Shown one piece after another: positions 1-6,822 of a stretch of 14,722 bases of DNA; position 1 is the first letter of the stretch, and each line of letters begins with the position of its first letter. The translations under genes and the position numbers were made by a program. The notes under the pieces were generated by a model, which saw only the letters and a program-made list of their open reading frames with translations, was not told where the DNA came from and searched no databases. The stretch lies in assembly GCA_018820745.1 (NCBI GenBank), contig JAHJNP010000219.1:1-14722 (forward strand). The letters are read 5' to 3'. The DNA is from Gammaproteobacteria bacterium (GTDB lineage Bacteria; Pseudomonadota; Gammaproteobacteria; Burkholderiales; Thiobacillaceae).

Positions 1-724
1 CCGCCTGTTCCTGCAGGGCGGTGAGGACAGCGAGCGCATCCGCGACCGCCTGGTTGGCTGCGTCGGCAAGTGCCTGGGCGTCGGCCGCTGCCAAGGTGTC
101 GGCAGCGGCGATGACCTGCAGACCACTTGCCGTGGTGGCTGCGGCGGTAGCCGCCGCGGCGGAAGCGGTGGCTGTCGCAATGGCTGCGTCTTCTGCAGCC
201 TGAGCCGCGGCAGCCGCCGCCGGTGCATCAACGGCGGCTTGCTGCGCCTGGGCAATGAGGTTGGCATCGCCGTAGGGATCGGCAGAGCCAGCCACGATCA
301 GCGCCGTGATGATGGCAGCGGGGTTGTTGGGGGTTTGGTCGACGATCAGGTTGCTGATGGTGCGCGGCTGCGAATCGAAGACGTTACCCGCGTTTTGTGA
401 GTAGGAAGTTTGCGTCGTGCCGGCAGGCGATCCGGGACCGAAAAATCCGGCAGGCTGAAATTCAGCCGGCCGGTAAAGCGGCTGCAGCAATCGCGGCATC
501 ACCTGGTCGGCCGCACCTGCGTCCTGCTGGCCGGGCAGCAGGTTGTTGTAGATGCCGCTGACCGTGCGCAAGCCTTCCGGGGCCAGCGAATGGCTCACCA
601 GGTCGACGAGCGCGGCCTCCGGTCCGGTGCCGTGTTGAAAGGCAGCATGGGCCTCTGCGATCTTGATCTGCGCGAGGATTTTCTTGAGGTCGTTCAAGTT
701 AACGTGAAAGTCGTAGAAAGCCAT
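1..724 (-). CDS. Animal-type heme peroxidase family protein, N-terminal part (truncated by window edge)
   Basis: The gene runs off the left edge, so only the first 241 residues are visible. The opening (MAFYDFHVNLNDL, then KIAEAHAA, GLRTVSGIYNNL and ISNLIVD) matches my recollection of the N-terminus of large bacterial peroxidases of the animal heme peroxidase superfamily. Members often carry C-terminal hemolysin-type calcium-binding repeats and are secreted without an N-terminal signal peptide; none is visible here either. Residues from about 160 to 241 form an alanine-rich stretch, probably a helical linker before the catalytic domain. The catalytic heme ligands lie outside the window and cannot be checked. 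ATG at 724 is preceded by AGGAG at good spacing. The gene lies downstream of the oxidase-SCO operon but has its own copy of the repeated promoter module (848-940), with a leader of roughly 120 nt. Family recognition is from memory, not a search. Confidence 0.72.
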   Translation of the reverse strand, partial: MAFYDFHVNLNDLKKILAQIKIAEAHAAFQHGTGPEAALVDLVSHSLAPEGLRTVSGIYNNLLPGQQDAGAADQVMPRLLQPLYRPAEFQPAGFFGPGSPAGTTQTSYSQNAGNVFDSQPRTISNLIVDQTPNNPAAIITALIVAGSADPYGDANLIAQAQQAAVDAPAAAAAAQAAEDAAIATATASAAAATAAATTASGLQVIAAADTLAAADAQALADAANQAVADALAVLTALQEQA

Positions 725-847
725 GATGCTTCTCCTGAAAAATGAGGGCTCAGTCCGGACAAGGAATCGATTCACCTTGTGGTGGAATCATCGTGACGCC
801 TTGCTGGCCAGACCCTGCCCAATCGATGCCCGGCCAATACATGGATA

Positions 848-940
848 TCAGTCTAGGGAAACCAAAACCAATTGCGCCGGGGTAAATCCCCCACTTCGCC
901 TGGGTTTGCCCTGTATTTGAGACGGAGGGGTTCACTGTAG
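848..940 (-). promoter_or_regulatory. Repeated 93-bp promoter module, copy A (peroxidase)
   Basis: This is one of three near-colinear copies (others 3720-3812 and 5643-5736), each upstream of a minus-strand gene. Read on the minus strand, the shared blocks in order are CTACAGT, a CCCT block, ATACAGG, GAAGTGGGGG, a GACCC/TACCCC block, and CCTAGACTSA at the downstream end. The two TACAG blocks are 23-24 nt apart in all copies, and CCCT with AGGG forms a loose dyad. I infer activator sites upstream and a -10-like TAGACT at the downstream end; no good -35 is visible, which fits activator-dependent transcription. This copy is the most diverged of the three. Confidence 0.6.
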
Positions 941-1186
941 AAATCGCTTCGTACGCAGTGGCTGTCTGCAGTGGCCATTCGGTTTGCCAAGACCCCTTCC
1001 ACAGGCTATCCAGCCCGCATGCGGATCGAGTGGAATGAGGCGGCGGAAAAGTAAAACCGGGGGAGCCACACTGCGTTTTTATTGCACGACCCGAGGGGGA
1101 CGTCACGTCATGCCCGCATCGGAGATTGCGGCCAGCCTGAGAAGCGAATTTTCGAATCCGGGCTGGCCTTGCCTGTGATGCGGGTT
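941..1186. other. Intergenic region upstream of the peroxidase promoter, with an 8-bp inverted repeat
   Basis: I see no convincing gene here. GGCCAGCC at 1130-1137 is exactly complementary to GGCTGGCC at 1161-1168, and the interior carries the smaller dyad CGAATTTTCG. The structure sits about 20 nt after the SCO stop codon, so it could end or stabilise that transcript, but there is no T-run to make it a clear intrinsic terminator. Around 957-990 a weak resemblance to the regulator 3' end seen near the other two modules can be argued, mainly CAGTGGCTGT followed by TGGCC. It is too diverged to call a relic. Confidence 0.35.
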
Positions 1187-1840
1187 TCAGGCCGTCGCCG
1201 GGATATGCGCGGTGTGCACGACAGACCTGTCGACGTGGTTGATGGTCGAGACGATCAGTTCGGGACGCACCAACCCGGGAGACATGGTCCAGCGGTCGTA
1301 GGCGGCGTTGCCGATGCGGATCATGTTGGCGTGCTGGGTGCGGATGGCATCCACCGCCGGATCCAGGTCGTAGAAGCCGAGGGCGAACCGCAGCGACTCG
1401 ATGTCGGAGGGCGCGCCGGTCAGAAACGTCCATCCCGGCTTGACGCCGAACTTCTCCGCATACTGCTTCAGGACCCGCGGGGTATCGACTTCGGGAAACA
1501 GGGTGATCGAATACATGAAGACATCGCGTCCGATGCGTTCGCCCAGCATGTCCTGCACCCGGATCAGATTTCCCATCGTGGCCGGACAGGTGGCCGTGCA
1601 CTGCGCATAGGTCATGCTGATGGCGACCACCTTGTCGCGGATGAGGTCGTCGTAGAACTTCACCGCTTTCCCCTCGTGGGTGAAGACGGTGGGGTTGGGG
1701 AGGCGGCCTGTGCCGGGCGCCCGCTGCGGAACCGGCTCACGATCGAGCATCGAGCGCTGGAACGCCAGCGCCCCGAGCGCCGCCACGCCGAATCCTGCAA
1801 GCAGCGTTCTGCGGGTAAACATTTTGTCATCTGTGTCCAT
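1187..1840 (-). CDS. SCO1/SenC family copper chaperone (thioredoxin-like)
   Basis: SCO1/SenC proteins are membrane-anchored or periplasmic copper chaperones and thiol oxidoreductases that usually deliver copper to cytochrome c oxidase CuA. Here the partner may instead be the adjacent multicopper oxidase. The protein has 217 residues. A twin-arginine N-terminus (TRRTLLAGFG) is followed by a hydrophobic stretch at about 13-27. The copper-binding CxxxC is C81-TAT-C85, and the conserved distal histidine is H170 in TQHANM, so the usual Cu ligand set is complete. ATG at 1840 has AGGAG about 8 nt upstream. The gene begins 36 nt after the oxidase stop, so the two are very probably cotranscribed. Within the periplasmic part the family fit is good. 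Assignment to a cytochrome oxidase is not supported by anything in the window. Confidence 0.9.
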   Translation of the reverse strand: MDTDDKMFTRRTLLAGFGVAALGALAFQRSMLDREPVPQRAPGTGRLPNPTVFTHEGKAVKFYDDLIRDKVVAISMTYAQCTATCPATMGNLIRVQDMLGERIGRDVFMYSITLFPEVDTPRVLKQYAEKFGVKPGWTFLTGAPSDIESLRFALGFYDLDPAVDAIRTQHANMIRIGNAAYDRWTMSPGLVRPELIVSTINHVDRSVVHTAHIPATA

Positions 1841-1876
1841 TTCAGTCTCTCCTGCTGGTGCGTAATGCCGGGCCGC

Positions 1877-3652
1877 TCAGGCCGTGATGTCGAAGCGCAG
1901 CATCATCGCGTGGTCTTCGTGAACCAGGTTGTGGCAGTGCATCACATACTTGCCCTGCCAATCCCGGAAGCGTACGAATATCCGCATGGATGTGTTGGGT
2001 GGCAGGACATAAACGTCCCTGCGGCCCTGGTTCTCCGGGGGAATCGGAATTTGAACCCCCGTCTCAATATTCACCATGCTCAAGAGGCGTCCTTCCTCCA
2101 GATGGATGTGAATGGGATGGTGCCAGCCGCCGCTCGGGTTCACCAACTCCCAGATCTCGTAGCTGCCTTTCTGAACCACGACGCTGGGGTTCTCCACGTC
2201 GAACAACTGGTTATTGATCGACCACTGACCGTTCGTGCGGTCAAACGCGAAGCTACGAACCGGCGCCGACGCGAGTTCCGCGGCGCTGATCGTGGGCAAG
2301 CCGCGCAGTAAAAGCGGAACCCGGCTCACATCCGCCTCGGGCGGCTCGCGATCGACGATGATCTTGAGGAGTTGCCGGCCGGCCAGGGACACGCCATCGG
2401 GGCCGCGCGTATCGAGCTGGATCTGGCGGTCGATCAGGTAGAGTTCGGTGCCGATCGGATACACGGAGAAATCGATCACGATATCGGCGCGTTCCGCGGG
2501 GGCGATCTCGATTTTTCTGTGGTTGTGGAGCGGACGTGGCAGCAGGTTGCCGTCGGTGGCGATGCGAATGAAAGGCTGCTGGACCGACGCGGCATTAACA
2601 ATATGGAGGAAATAGAACCGCGACGGCCCGCCATTAACGACCCGCAGGCGGTATTTGCGGCGCGCCACTCGCAGCACCGGCTGGATCTTGCCGTTCACCG
2701 CCACCATGTCGCCGAGGATGCCTTCGGGGCTGAGCTGGTCGTATGACTGCATGCCGTTTACGTCGAAGCGCATGTCCTGGAGCAGGATCGGATAGTCATA
2801 GGGAGGGCTCGGCAAGCGCAGCGCGCTACGGCTGTTGTCGCGCTCATTGCCCGAGTCGAGCCAGTCGTAAATAAGATAGAACCCGATCTGTCCCTTCAGC
2901 ACGTTGGGCGCGGTGAAATCCAGATTGTGGTCATGGTAGAAGCAGGTACCGAGGGCCTCACGCGGATCGCCGATGCCGCCGAACTGCTCGATCCCGGCGT
3001 AGACATTGGGCCAGAAATGGTCCCGCCACTGGCCTGGCACAGTCAGGTTCGGCCCCGCCTTGAGTGGACTGAAGAAGTCGCCTGGAAAGCCGTCGCTCTC
3101 CGACGGATTGTGCGCGTTGTGCAGGTGGGTGCTGATTTCGGGCGAGCCGAATCCGATGTGGTCCTGCGGCAGTTCGTTGTATATACGCGCAATGACTGGA
3201 CGGCCGTAGCGCGCAAAAATGGTCGGACCCGGCGCAGTGACTTGCCCGTCGCTGCCCAGCCAGCCCCACACCGGCTGCGGCGGATAGGCTGGATTAAACA
3301 CCCAGTCGGGATTTTCCCGCGCCCTGAGCTCATAGAACACCGGATTGACATATAGCTGGCCAAAACGCGGATGGTCGTCGCGGCCGCATTCCCCTGCCGC
3401 GACGTTCGCCCATGCCAGGGGGGGCGGATCCAGCGCAGCAACCGGTTGCAACAGATTGGCTTCGGGAGGCAACTCGATCGCCCACGGTACGACGGGGGGG
3501 CTCGGTGGCAACACAACCGCTTGCGCCTCGCTCTTTCTGGGTGCCAGGATCATCGGTGCCGCGACGGTAGCAACGGAACCTTTCAGGAAAGTTCGTCTGC
3601 CGGGACAAACTGGGGCAGTGCCGGAAGTGTCTACGATGTCTTGCGTGCTCAT
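1877..3652 (-). CDS. Tat-exported multicopper oxidase (laccase/bilirubin oxidase-like)
   Basis: This 591-residue protein has a complete multicopper oxidase ligand set: HLH at 176-178, HDH at 240-242, HPIHIH at 512-517, and HCHNLVHEDHAM at 572-583. From these, H512, C573, H578 and M583 would form the type 1 site and the four HxH pairs the trinuclear site. The enzyme should couple one-electron oxidation of a substrate (phenolics, metal ions or similar) to reduction of O2 to water. The N-terminus has a Tat motif (PGRRTFLKG, R19-R20) and a hydrophobic segment, so it is exported folded with copper. I chose the ATG at 3652 because GAGGAG lies 8 nt upstream; an ATG nine codons earlier lacks such a site. 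It is first in an operon with SCO and is preceded by promoter module B. The substrate cannot be read from sequence alone. Confidence 0.93.
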   Translation of the reverse strand: MSTQDIVDTSGTAPVCPGRRTFLKGSVATVAAPMILAPRKSEAQAVVLPPSPPVVPWAIELPPEANLLQPVAALDPPPLAWANVAAGECGRDDHPRFGQLYVNPVFYELRARENPDWVFNPAYPPQPVWGWLGSDGQVTAPGPTIFARYGRPVIARIYNELPQDHIGFGSPEISTHLHNAHNPSESDGFPGDFFSPLKAGPNLTVPGQWRDHFWPNVYAGIEQFGGIGDPREALGTCFYHDHNLDFTAPNVLKGQIGFYLIYDWLDSGNERDNSRSALRLPSPPYDYPILLQDMRFDVNGMQSYDQLSPEGILGDMVAVNGKIQPVLRVARRKYRLRVVNGGPSRFYFLHIVNAASVQQPFIRIATDGNLLPRPLHNHRKIEIAPAERADIVIDFSVYPIGTELYLIDRQIQLDTRGPDGVSLAGRQLLKIIVDREPPEADVSRVPLLLRGLPTISAAELASAPVRSFAFDRTNGQWSINNQLFDVENPSVVVQKGSYEIWELVNPSGGWHHPIHIHLEEGRLLSMVNIETGVQIPIPPENQGRRDVYVLPPNTSMRIFVRFRDWQGKYVMHCHNLVHEDHAMMLRFDITA

Positions 3653-3719
3653 GGTGTTTTCTCCTCGAAGCGTCAACACGAGCCATTTTCTGCCGCGTTC
3701 ACATGGACCATTCGATGTA

Positions 3720-3812
3720 TGAGTCTAGGGGGAGCGGGACAGATATGCGCCCGGGTCTACCCCCCACTTCAGTGCCAAAAATCCTGTATATGAAGTAGGG
3801 ATATGACTGTAG
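3720..3812 (-). promoter_or_regulatory. Repeated 93-bp promoter module, copy B (multicopper oxidase-SCO)
   Basis: This is the second copy of the module, placed about 68 nt upstream of the oxidase start codon. On the minus strand it reads CTACAGT, ATCCCT, ATACAGG, CTGAAGTGGGGGG, TAGACCCGGG and finally CCTAGACTCA. It is most similar to copy C (5643-5736), with nearly rigid spacing over the full length. The similarity continues beyond the module on its upstream side into a relic of the response-regulator 3' end. Its position between the terminator at 3921-3948 and the oxidase makes it the only plausible promoter for that operon. Confidence 0.65.
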
Positions 3813-3823
3813 CCAACTGCAGG

Positions 3824-3871
3824 TCAGCGCTGGAAGCTTCCAGCCTGCAGGGCATTCACGATGGCAATGAC
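3824..3871 (-). pseudogene. Relic of a response-regulator 3' end
   Basis: On the minus strand this stretch encodes VIAIVNALQAGSFQR followed by a TGA stop. The intact response regulator at 5747-6493 ends LVAIVNSLQAKRKQH and stop. In both places the stop codon is followed within about 10-15 nt by CTACAG, the upstream edge of the promoter module. No upstream coding sequence continues here: the region runs back into the terminator at 3921-3948. The simplest reading is that a segment holding the end of the regulator plus its downstream promoter was copied to the front of the oxidase gene, or that a once-complete paralogue was deleted. The tract is short, but colinearity with the module makes chance unlikely. 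Confidence 0.6.
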
Positions 3872-3920
3872 TTGAGACGAAGGAGGAACTTGCGGGCCGG
3901 CTCTCGTTGGGTCATGTCCA

Positions 3921-3948
3921 TAAGAAAGCGGCTTCCAGAGGAAGCCGC
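3921..3948 (-). terminator. Rho-independent terminator of the PEP-CTERM genes
   Basis: A perfect 9-bp stem (GCGGCTTCC at 3928-3936 with GGAAGCCGC at 3940-3948) has a 3-nt loop and on the minus strand is followed by TTTCTTA. It lies about 25 nt beyond the stop of the PEP-CTERM gene at 3974-4687. It separates that transcript from the oxidase operon. Confidence 0.85.
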
Positions 3949-3973
3949 AATCACATTCCACCCAACCAGACGA

Positions 3974-4687
3974 TCAGGCTCGCCGTCGTGCCATGAGCCC
4001 AATCAGGCCCAGGCCAGCCAGCATCATGGCATAGGTTTCGGCTTCGGGAACCGCGCTGATCATGATGGTGGTGCCGCCGAACTTTTTCTCGATGAAGGCT
4101 GCACTGCCGGCAAGCGAGGTGCTGGCATACAGAATGTTTTCAAGGGTGAAGTTGATGTTGTCAACAATGCCATCTGCCCCACCCCAGCCAGAGCCGGGAA
4201 TGGCCACACTCGCATTGGCCGTCCAGTTGGTGGTGGTGATGACGGGGGGAGTGGAAACCACATTGAAGGGCGCATCAGGGACGATGCTGCCTGTGGCCCA
4301 GTTGTTGATGGGGTTGTCCCAGTCGAACACGCGGATCTGGCCGGTTACCCCGACATAGGCATCGCTGCCGATCTGATAGTAATCTCCTCGCTCCGTCATA
4401 CTGATGCTGGAAAACTGATAGCCGGAATTGGCGCTGATCCCGATGTTGAGCGTCGCCTTGGCTGTGACGTAGCCCTGGCCGTTGGCGGACTCGGCAAGGA
4501 AGTTGGTGGGGGTGAAAATCAGACTGTCGCCGGCTAAGGTCGGCGTGCCGTACAACCCCAGCATGTCTGTGTCGTAAGTGAAGCTGACGTTGTTGCCAAC
4601 CAGGGTCACCGAAACGGCAAACGCGCTGCCGCTCAGCAATGCGGCAGAGAGTCCCAAAACGGCAACACCGGTTTCTTTCTTGAACAT
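3974..4687 (-). CDS. PEP-CTERM sorting domain-containing protein
   Basis: This 237-residue secreted protein has an N-terminal signal peptide (hydrophobic core about residues 8-20, cleavage probably after GSAFA). The C-terminal sorting signal is VPEAETYAMMLAGLGLIG followed by the basic tail MARRRA. PEP-CTERM proteins are processed by exosortase and are usually linked to exopolysaccharide or surface structures; no exosortase is in this window. The middle is rich in Gly, Thr, Ser and Asn and lacks cysteine, with a beta-rich look, but I recognise no enzymatic domain. ATG at 4687 is chosen because GAGGAG lies 6 nt upstream; an ATG six bases earlier would abut the Shine-Dalgarno sequence. A 222-nt gap separates it from the next PEP-CTERM gene upstream. 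No promoter module is visible there, so it may be cotranscribed from module C. Confidence 0.9.
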   Translation of the reverse strand: MFKKETGVAVLGLSAALLSGSAFAVSVTLVGNNVSFTYDTDMLGLYGTPTLAGDSLIFTPTNFLAESANGQGYVTAKATLNIGISANSGYQFSSISMTERGDYYQIGSDAYVGVTGQIRVFDWDNPINNWATGSIVPDAPFNVVSTPPVITTTNWTANASVAIPGSGWGGADGIVDNINFTLENILYASTSLAGSAAFIEKKFGGTTIMISAVPEAETYAMMLAGLGLIGLMARRRA

Positions 4688-4909
4688 GCTCATCTCCTCA
4701 ATTCTTTGCTGGACGATCGGCAATCAGCCAGACCCCGCCTGGCGGCTCGGCAACCCAACTGAAGCCAGCTCACTTCTGTTCGACAAACGCCATTCCGGAG
4801 ATGAGGTCAGGCTAACAGCGTGCTGTCGGGCACGATCAGCAGGATCTGCGACCAACCCGGCAGCGAAGGATCGCCGCCCGCGCGTTCCCAACTCGCAAAA
4901 CGTTCGAGA

Positions 4910-5557
4910 TCAGATGGAGGCGACCATGGAGGCGCGCCTGCGTGCCATAAAACCGACCAGGCCCAAGCCTGCCAGTAGCATGCCGTAGGTCTCGGCTTCC
5001 GGCACCGGGGTCGCCATCACCCCTTCGAGACGCCAGTAGGTCTGGAACCCATTAAACGAACTGGCGAGATTTTCGATGGTGGCGCGATAGTCAACCACCA
5101 CGCCATAGTTCCCTCCCCCCAGATCGGAGATCGAAGTGACGGACCATGAATCCGGGAACAGATCCAGGCTTTGGCCGGCGTACTGGGCACCCAAGCTCAG
5201 CGAGCTGAAGGTCAGAACACCATTGGTGATATCCGCCTGCACTCCCGTCCCGAAGGTAAAGGGTTTGATAAATCCCGCGCCACCAAAGTCGAAGCCCATG
5301 GTAAAGGCGTTGACGCCTTGAGGGGTGCCATCGGTCGCGATTGCAGCGCAGGCCGACGTGCCACACAGCTCTGCGGTCGGGCCAAACTCGTTGACCCCAT
5401 CACCATCAGAGGGCTCGATGAAGAACGCGAAATCGCTCATCCAGCCGTCGTTATTGAAATCACCCAGTTGCCAGCTGGAGACCTGAACCGCTTGTGCACC
5501 AGAAGCCATCACAGCCAGCGTCACAGCAGCAGCCATTTTCGTCATAGGGAATTTCAT
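4910..5557 (-). CDS. PEP-CTERM sorting domain-containing protein (second, upstream copy)
   Basis: This 215-residue secreted protein has a signal peptide ending near SGAQA. Its exosortase-type C-terminus is VPEAETYGMLLAGLGLVG followed by MARRRA and a short extension (SMVASI). Its sorting tag is almost identical to that of the gene at 3974-4687, but the mature regions share little, so the pair is tag-related rather than a simple duplication. The body carries DFNNDGWMSDF and a Cys pair (ELCGTSACAA) that could form a disulfide or a small loop. No catalytic domain is recognised. ATG at 5557 has GAGGAGG at good spacing, favouring it over a start 20 codons upstream. It is the first gene after promoter module C and follows the response regulator on the same strand. 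Confidence 0.9.
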   Translation of the reverse strand: MKFPMTKMAAAVTLAVMASGAQAVQVSSWQLGDFNNDGWMSDFAFFIEPSDGDGVNEFGPTAELCGTSACAAIATDGTPQGVNAFTMGFDFGGAGFIKPFTFGTGVQADITNGVLTFSSLSLGAQYAGQSLDLFPDSWSVTSISDLGGGNYGVVVDYRATIENLASSFNGFQTYWRLEGVMATPVPEAETYGMLLAGLGLVGFMARRRASMVASI

Positions 5558-5642
5558 TTCAAACCTCCTCATACAGTTAAGCTTCGATCGAACCACACCC
5601 TTTTCTTCCTGCCACATGGTGACCCGCTCGCACCATTAGGAC

Positions 5643-5736
5643 TGAGTCTAGGCAGAGCGAAACCTGTTTGCCCCCGGGTCTAACCCCCACTTCAGCCGCG
5701 AAAACCCTGTATTTGAAAGAGGGGTATTCACTGTAG
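5643..5736 (-). promoter_or_regulatory. Repeated 94-bp promoter module, copy C (PEP-CTERM genes)
   Basis: This is the third copy of the module, starting 10 nt after the response-regulator stop codon and ending 85 nt before the PEP-CTERM start. On the minus strand it reads CTACAGTGAATACCCCT, AAATACAGGG, CTGAAGTGGGGG, TTAGACCCGGGGG and CCTAGACTCA. TACCCCT resembles the TACYNMT heptamer used by NarL-type regulators, though the regulator encoded next to it has no visible DNA-binding domain. It looks like the likely parental copy, because the intact regulator gene flanks it. Confidence 0.65.
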
Positions 5737-5746
5737 CTGCAGCAGA

Positions 5747-6493
5747 TCAGTGCTGTTTCCGCTTGGCCTGTAGTGAATTCACGATGGCGACAAGTTCGGT
5801 ATGACCGAAAGGGGTCATCGATGCGCAATAGTCCGTTCCGCACGCCCTGGCCAGGGCATCGCAGGAACGCACCACACCGTCAGTCAAGCCGATGAGGGTG
5901 GCATGTCCGCTGGCGGCCCGGAACTGCTGCACCAGTTCGCTGACCTTGTCGCCCACGATATCCAGCTCGAGTAGAACCAGGTCTGGCCTGAGCGTTGCAA
6001 TATGGCTGAGTCCCGTGTCTATGTTCTCCGCCTCGGCTACGATCATGTCCGGCCTGTGGATGTTCAAAAGCTGCTTGATCTGCTCCCTGGAATGCGAATC
6101 GCGGTCGATGATCAGGCTGACGTAGCGTGCCCGCAGCAGGGATTCGACCATGCCGACGATTTCCGCCTCGGTCGATTCGCCTTTCACCATGAAATGGTCG
6201 GCGCCGTTGCGAAACGCGGCTTCACGGTATTCGAGTATGTCGTAGCTGGTGAGGACGCAAATCACCGATTCGTCAAAAACCGATTTGATGATTCGGGTGA
6301 GGTCGAGTCCGTTCTCGCGCGGCAGCCGGATGTCCATGAAGATGAGGTCGAAGCGCCGCGATAGCGCCCGCCGCAGTGCAGTCTCGCCATCTTCTGCCTC
6401 GGCGATGTCCAGCGCGGGGAACCGCCGCTGCAGTAATTGGTGCAGCGACTGGCGGTGCGCCGCATTGTCCTCGACGATCAGTGTGCTCAACAT
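5747..6493 (-). CDS. Tandem-receiver response regulator without an output domain
   Basis: The 248-residue protein contains two receiver (REC) domains and nothing else. The first (about 1-118) is complete: acidic pocket E8-D9, phospho-acceptor D54 in FMDIRLP, T82/S83, and K104 in VKGES. The second (about 124-245) keeps the fold pattern (LIIDRD at 128-132, DLVLLELD at 171-178), but the acceptor position is Glu (E176) and the conserved Lys is missing, so it is probably not phosphorylated. No helix-turn-helix or enzymatic output follows, so it may act by protein-protein contact, as a phosphate sink, or through another regulator. ATG at 6493 follows a GTGAGG Shine-Dalgarno sequence. It is divergent from the histidine kinase at 6823 and points toward the PEP-CTERM, oxidase and peroxidase genes. 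Confidence 0.9.
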   Translation of the reverse strand: MLSTLIVEDNAAHRQSLHQLLQRRFPALDIAEAEDGETALRRALSRRFDLIFMDIRLPRENGLDLTRIIKSVFDESVICVLTSYDILEYREAAFRNGADHFMVKGESTEAEIVGMVESLLRARYVSLIIDRDSHSREQIKQLLNIHRPDMIVAEAENIDTGLSHIATLRPDLVLLELDIVGDKVSELVQQFRAASGHATLIGLTDGVVRSCDALARACGTDYCASMTPFGHTELVAIVNSLQAKRKQH

Positions 6494-6822
6494 AACGCCT
6501 CACCCCGCTTCAGTCCGGTCAAGTTCGGATAATAGGCAAGCACCCTGTACGAGGCCTATACGGCCTTTTTTGTATTTTCACGGGTCGTGATGCTGTAGCC
6601 CGGCGGCGTCATGCTGACTACTGTTAGCAGAAACCCCGTAGTAGCGCCGCATCACTTGCATGCTGTAACCCTTGCCCTGCCTCGCTTTGCTTGTTAAGCC
6701 GGATTTTGAAGGACGACCGGATTCACGTGGGAGACCAAAATCATGGGACCTACCGCCGGCTAGCACTGCGTTTCAAGTTTGGCTAGTTTGAAGAGCAGCA
6801 TTTTATGGAAGGGGTCATCCAT
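6494..6822. other. Divergent intergenic region between response regulator and histidine kinase
   Basis: I see no gene in these 329 nt. It must hold both promoters. At 6552-6571 a short GC stem (AGGCC-TATAC-GGCCT) followed by six T could act as a weak terminator or attenuator on the plus strand. At 6502-6513, 6542-6549 and near 6592-6597 the blocks ACCCCGCTTCAG, ACCCTGTA and CTGTAG occur in the same order as in the repeated promoter modules but with wider spacing. Nearer the kinase, GCCGGATTTTG and CAAAAT...CCGGC (about 6699-6765) can pair as an interrupted stem, perhaps a structured leader. I do not recognise a known riboswitch class. Confidence 0.4.

Noticed and set aside
750..1601. Long minus-strand reading frame of 283 codons overlapping the SCO gene
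   Set aside because: It is antisense-frame noise: His/Arg/Gly-rich, shifted relative to the clear SCO frame, with no recognisable domain and no ribosome-binding site.
1082..2311. 409-codon plus-strand reading frame opposite the SCO and oxidase genes
   Set aside because: It lies on the complementary strand of two well-supported genes, and its composition (many Arg, His, Val, Gly) is typical of shadow frames in GC-rich DNA.
3720..3812. Sigma-54 promoter (TGGCAC followed by TTGC) in the module
   Set aside because: TGGCAC occurs in copy B only, is not followed by TTGC at the right spacing, and is not conserved in copies A and C.
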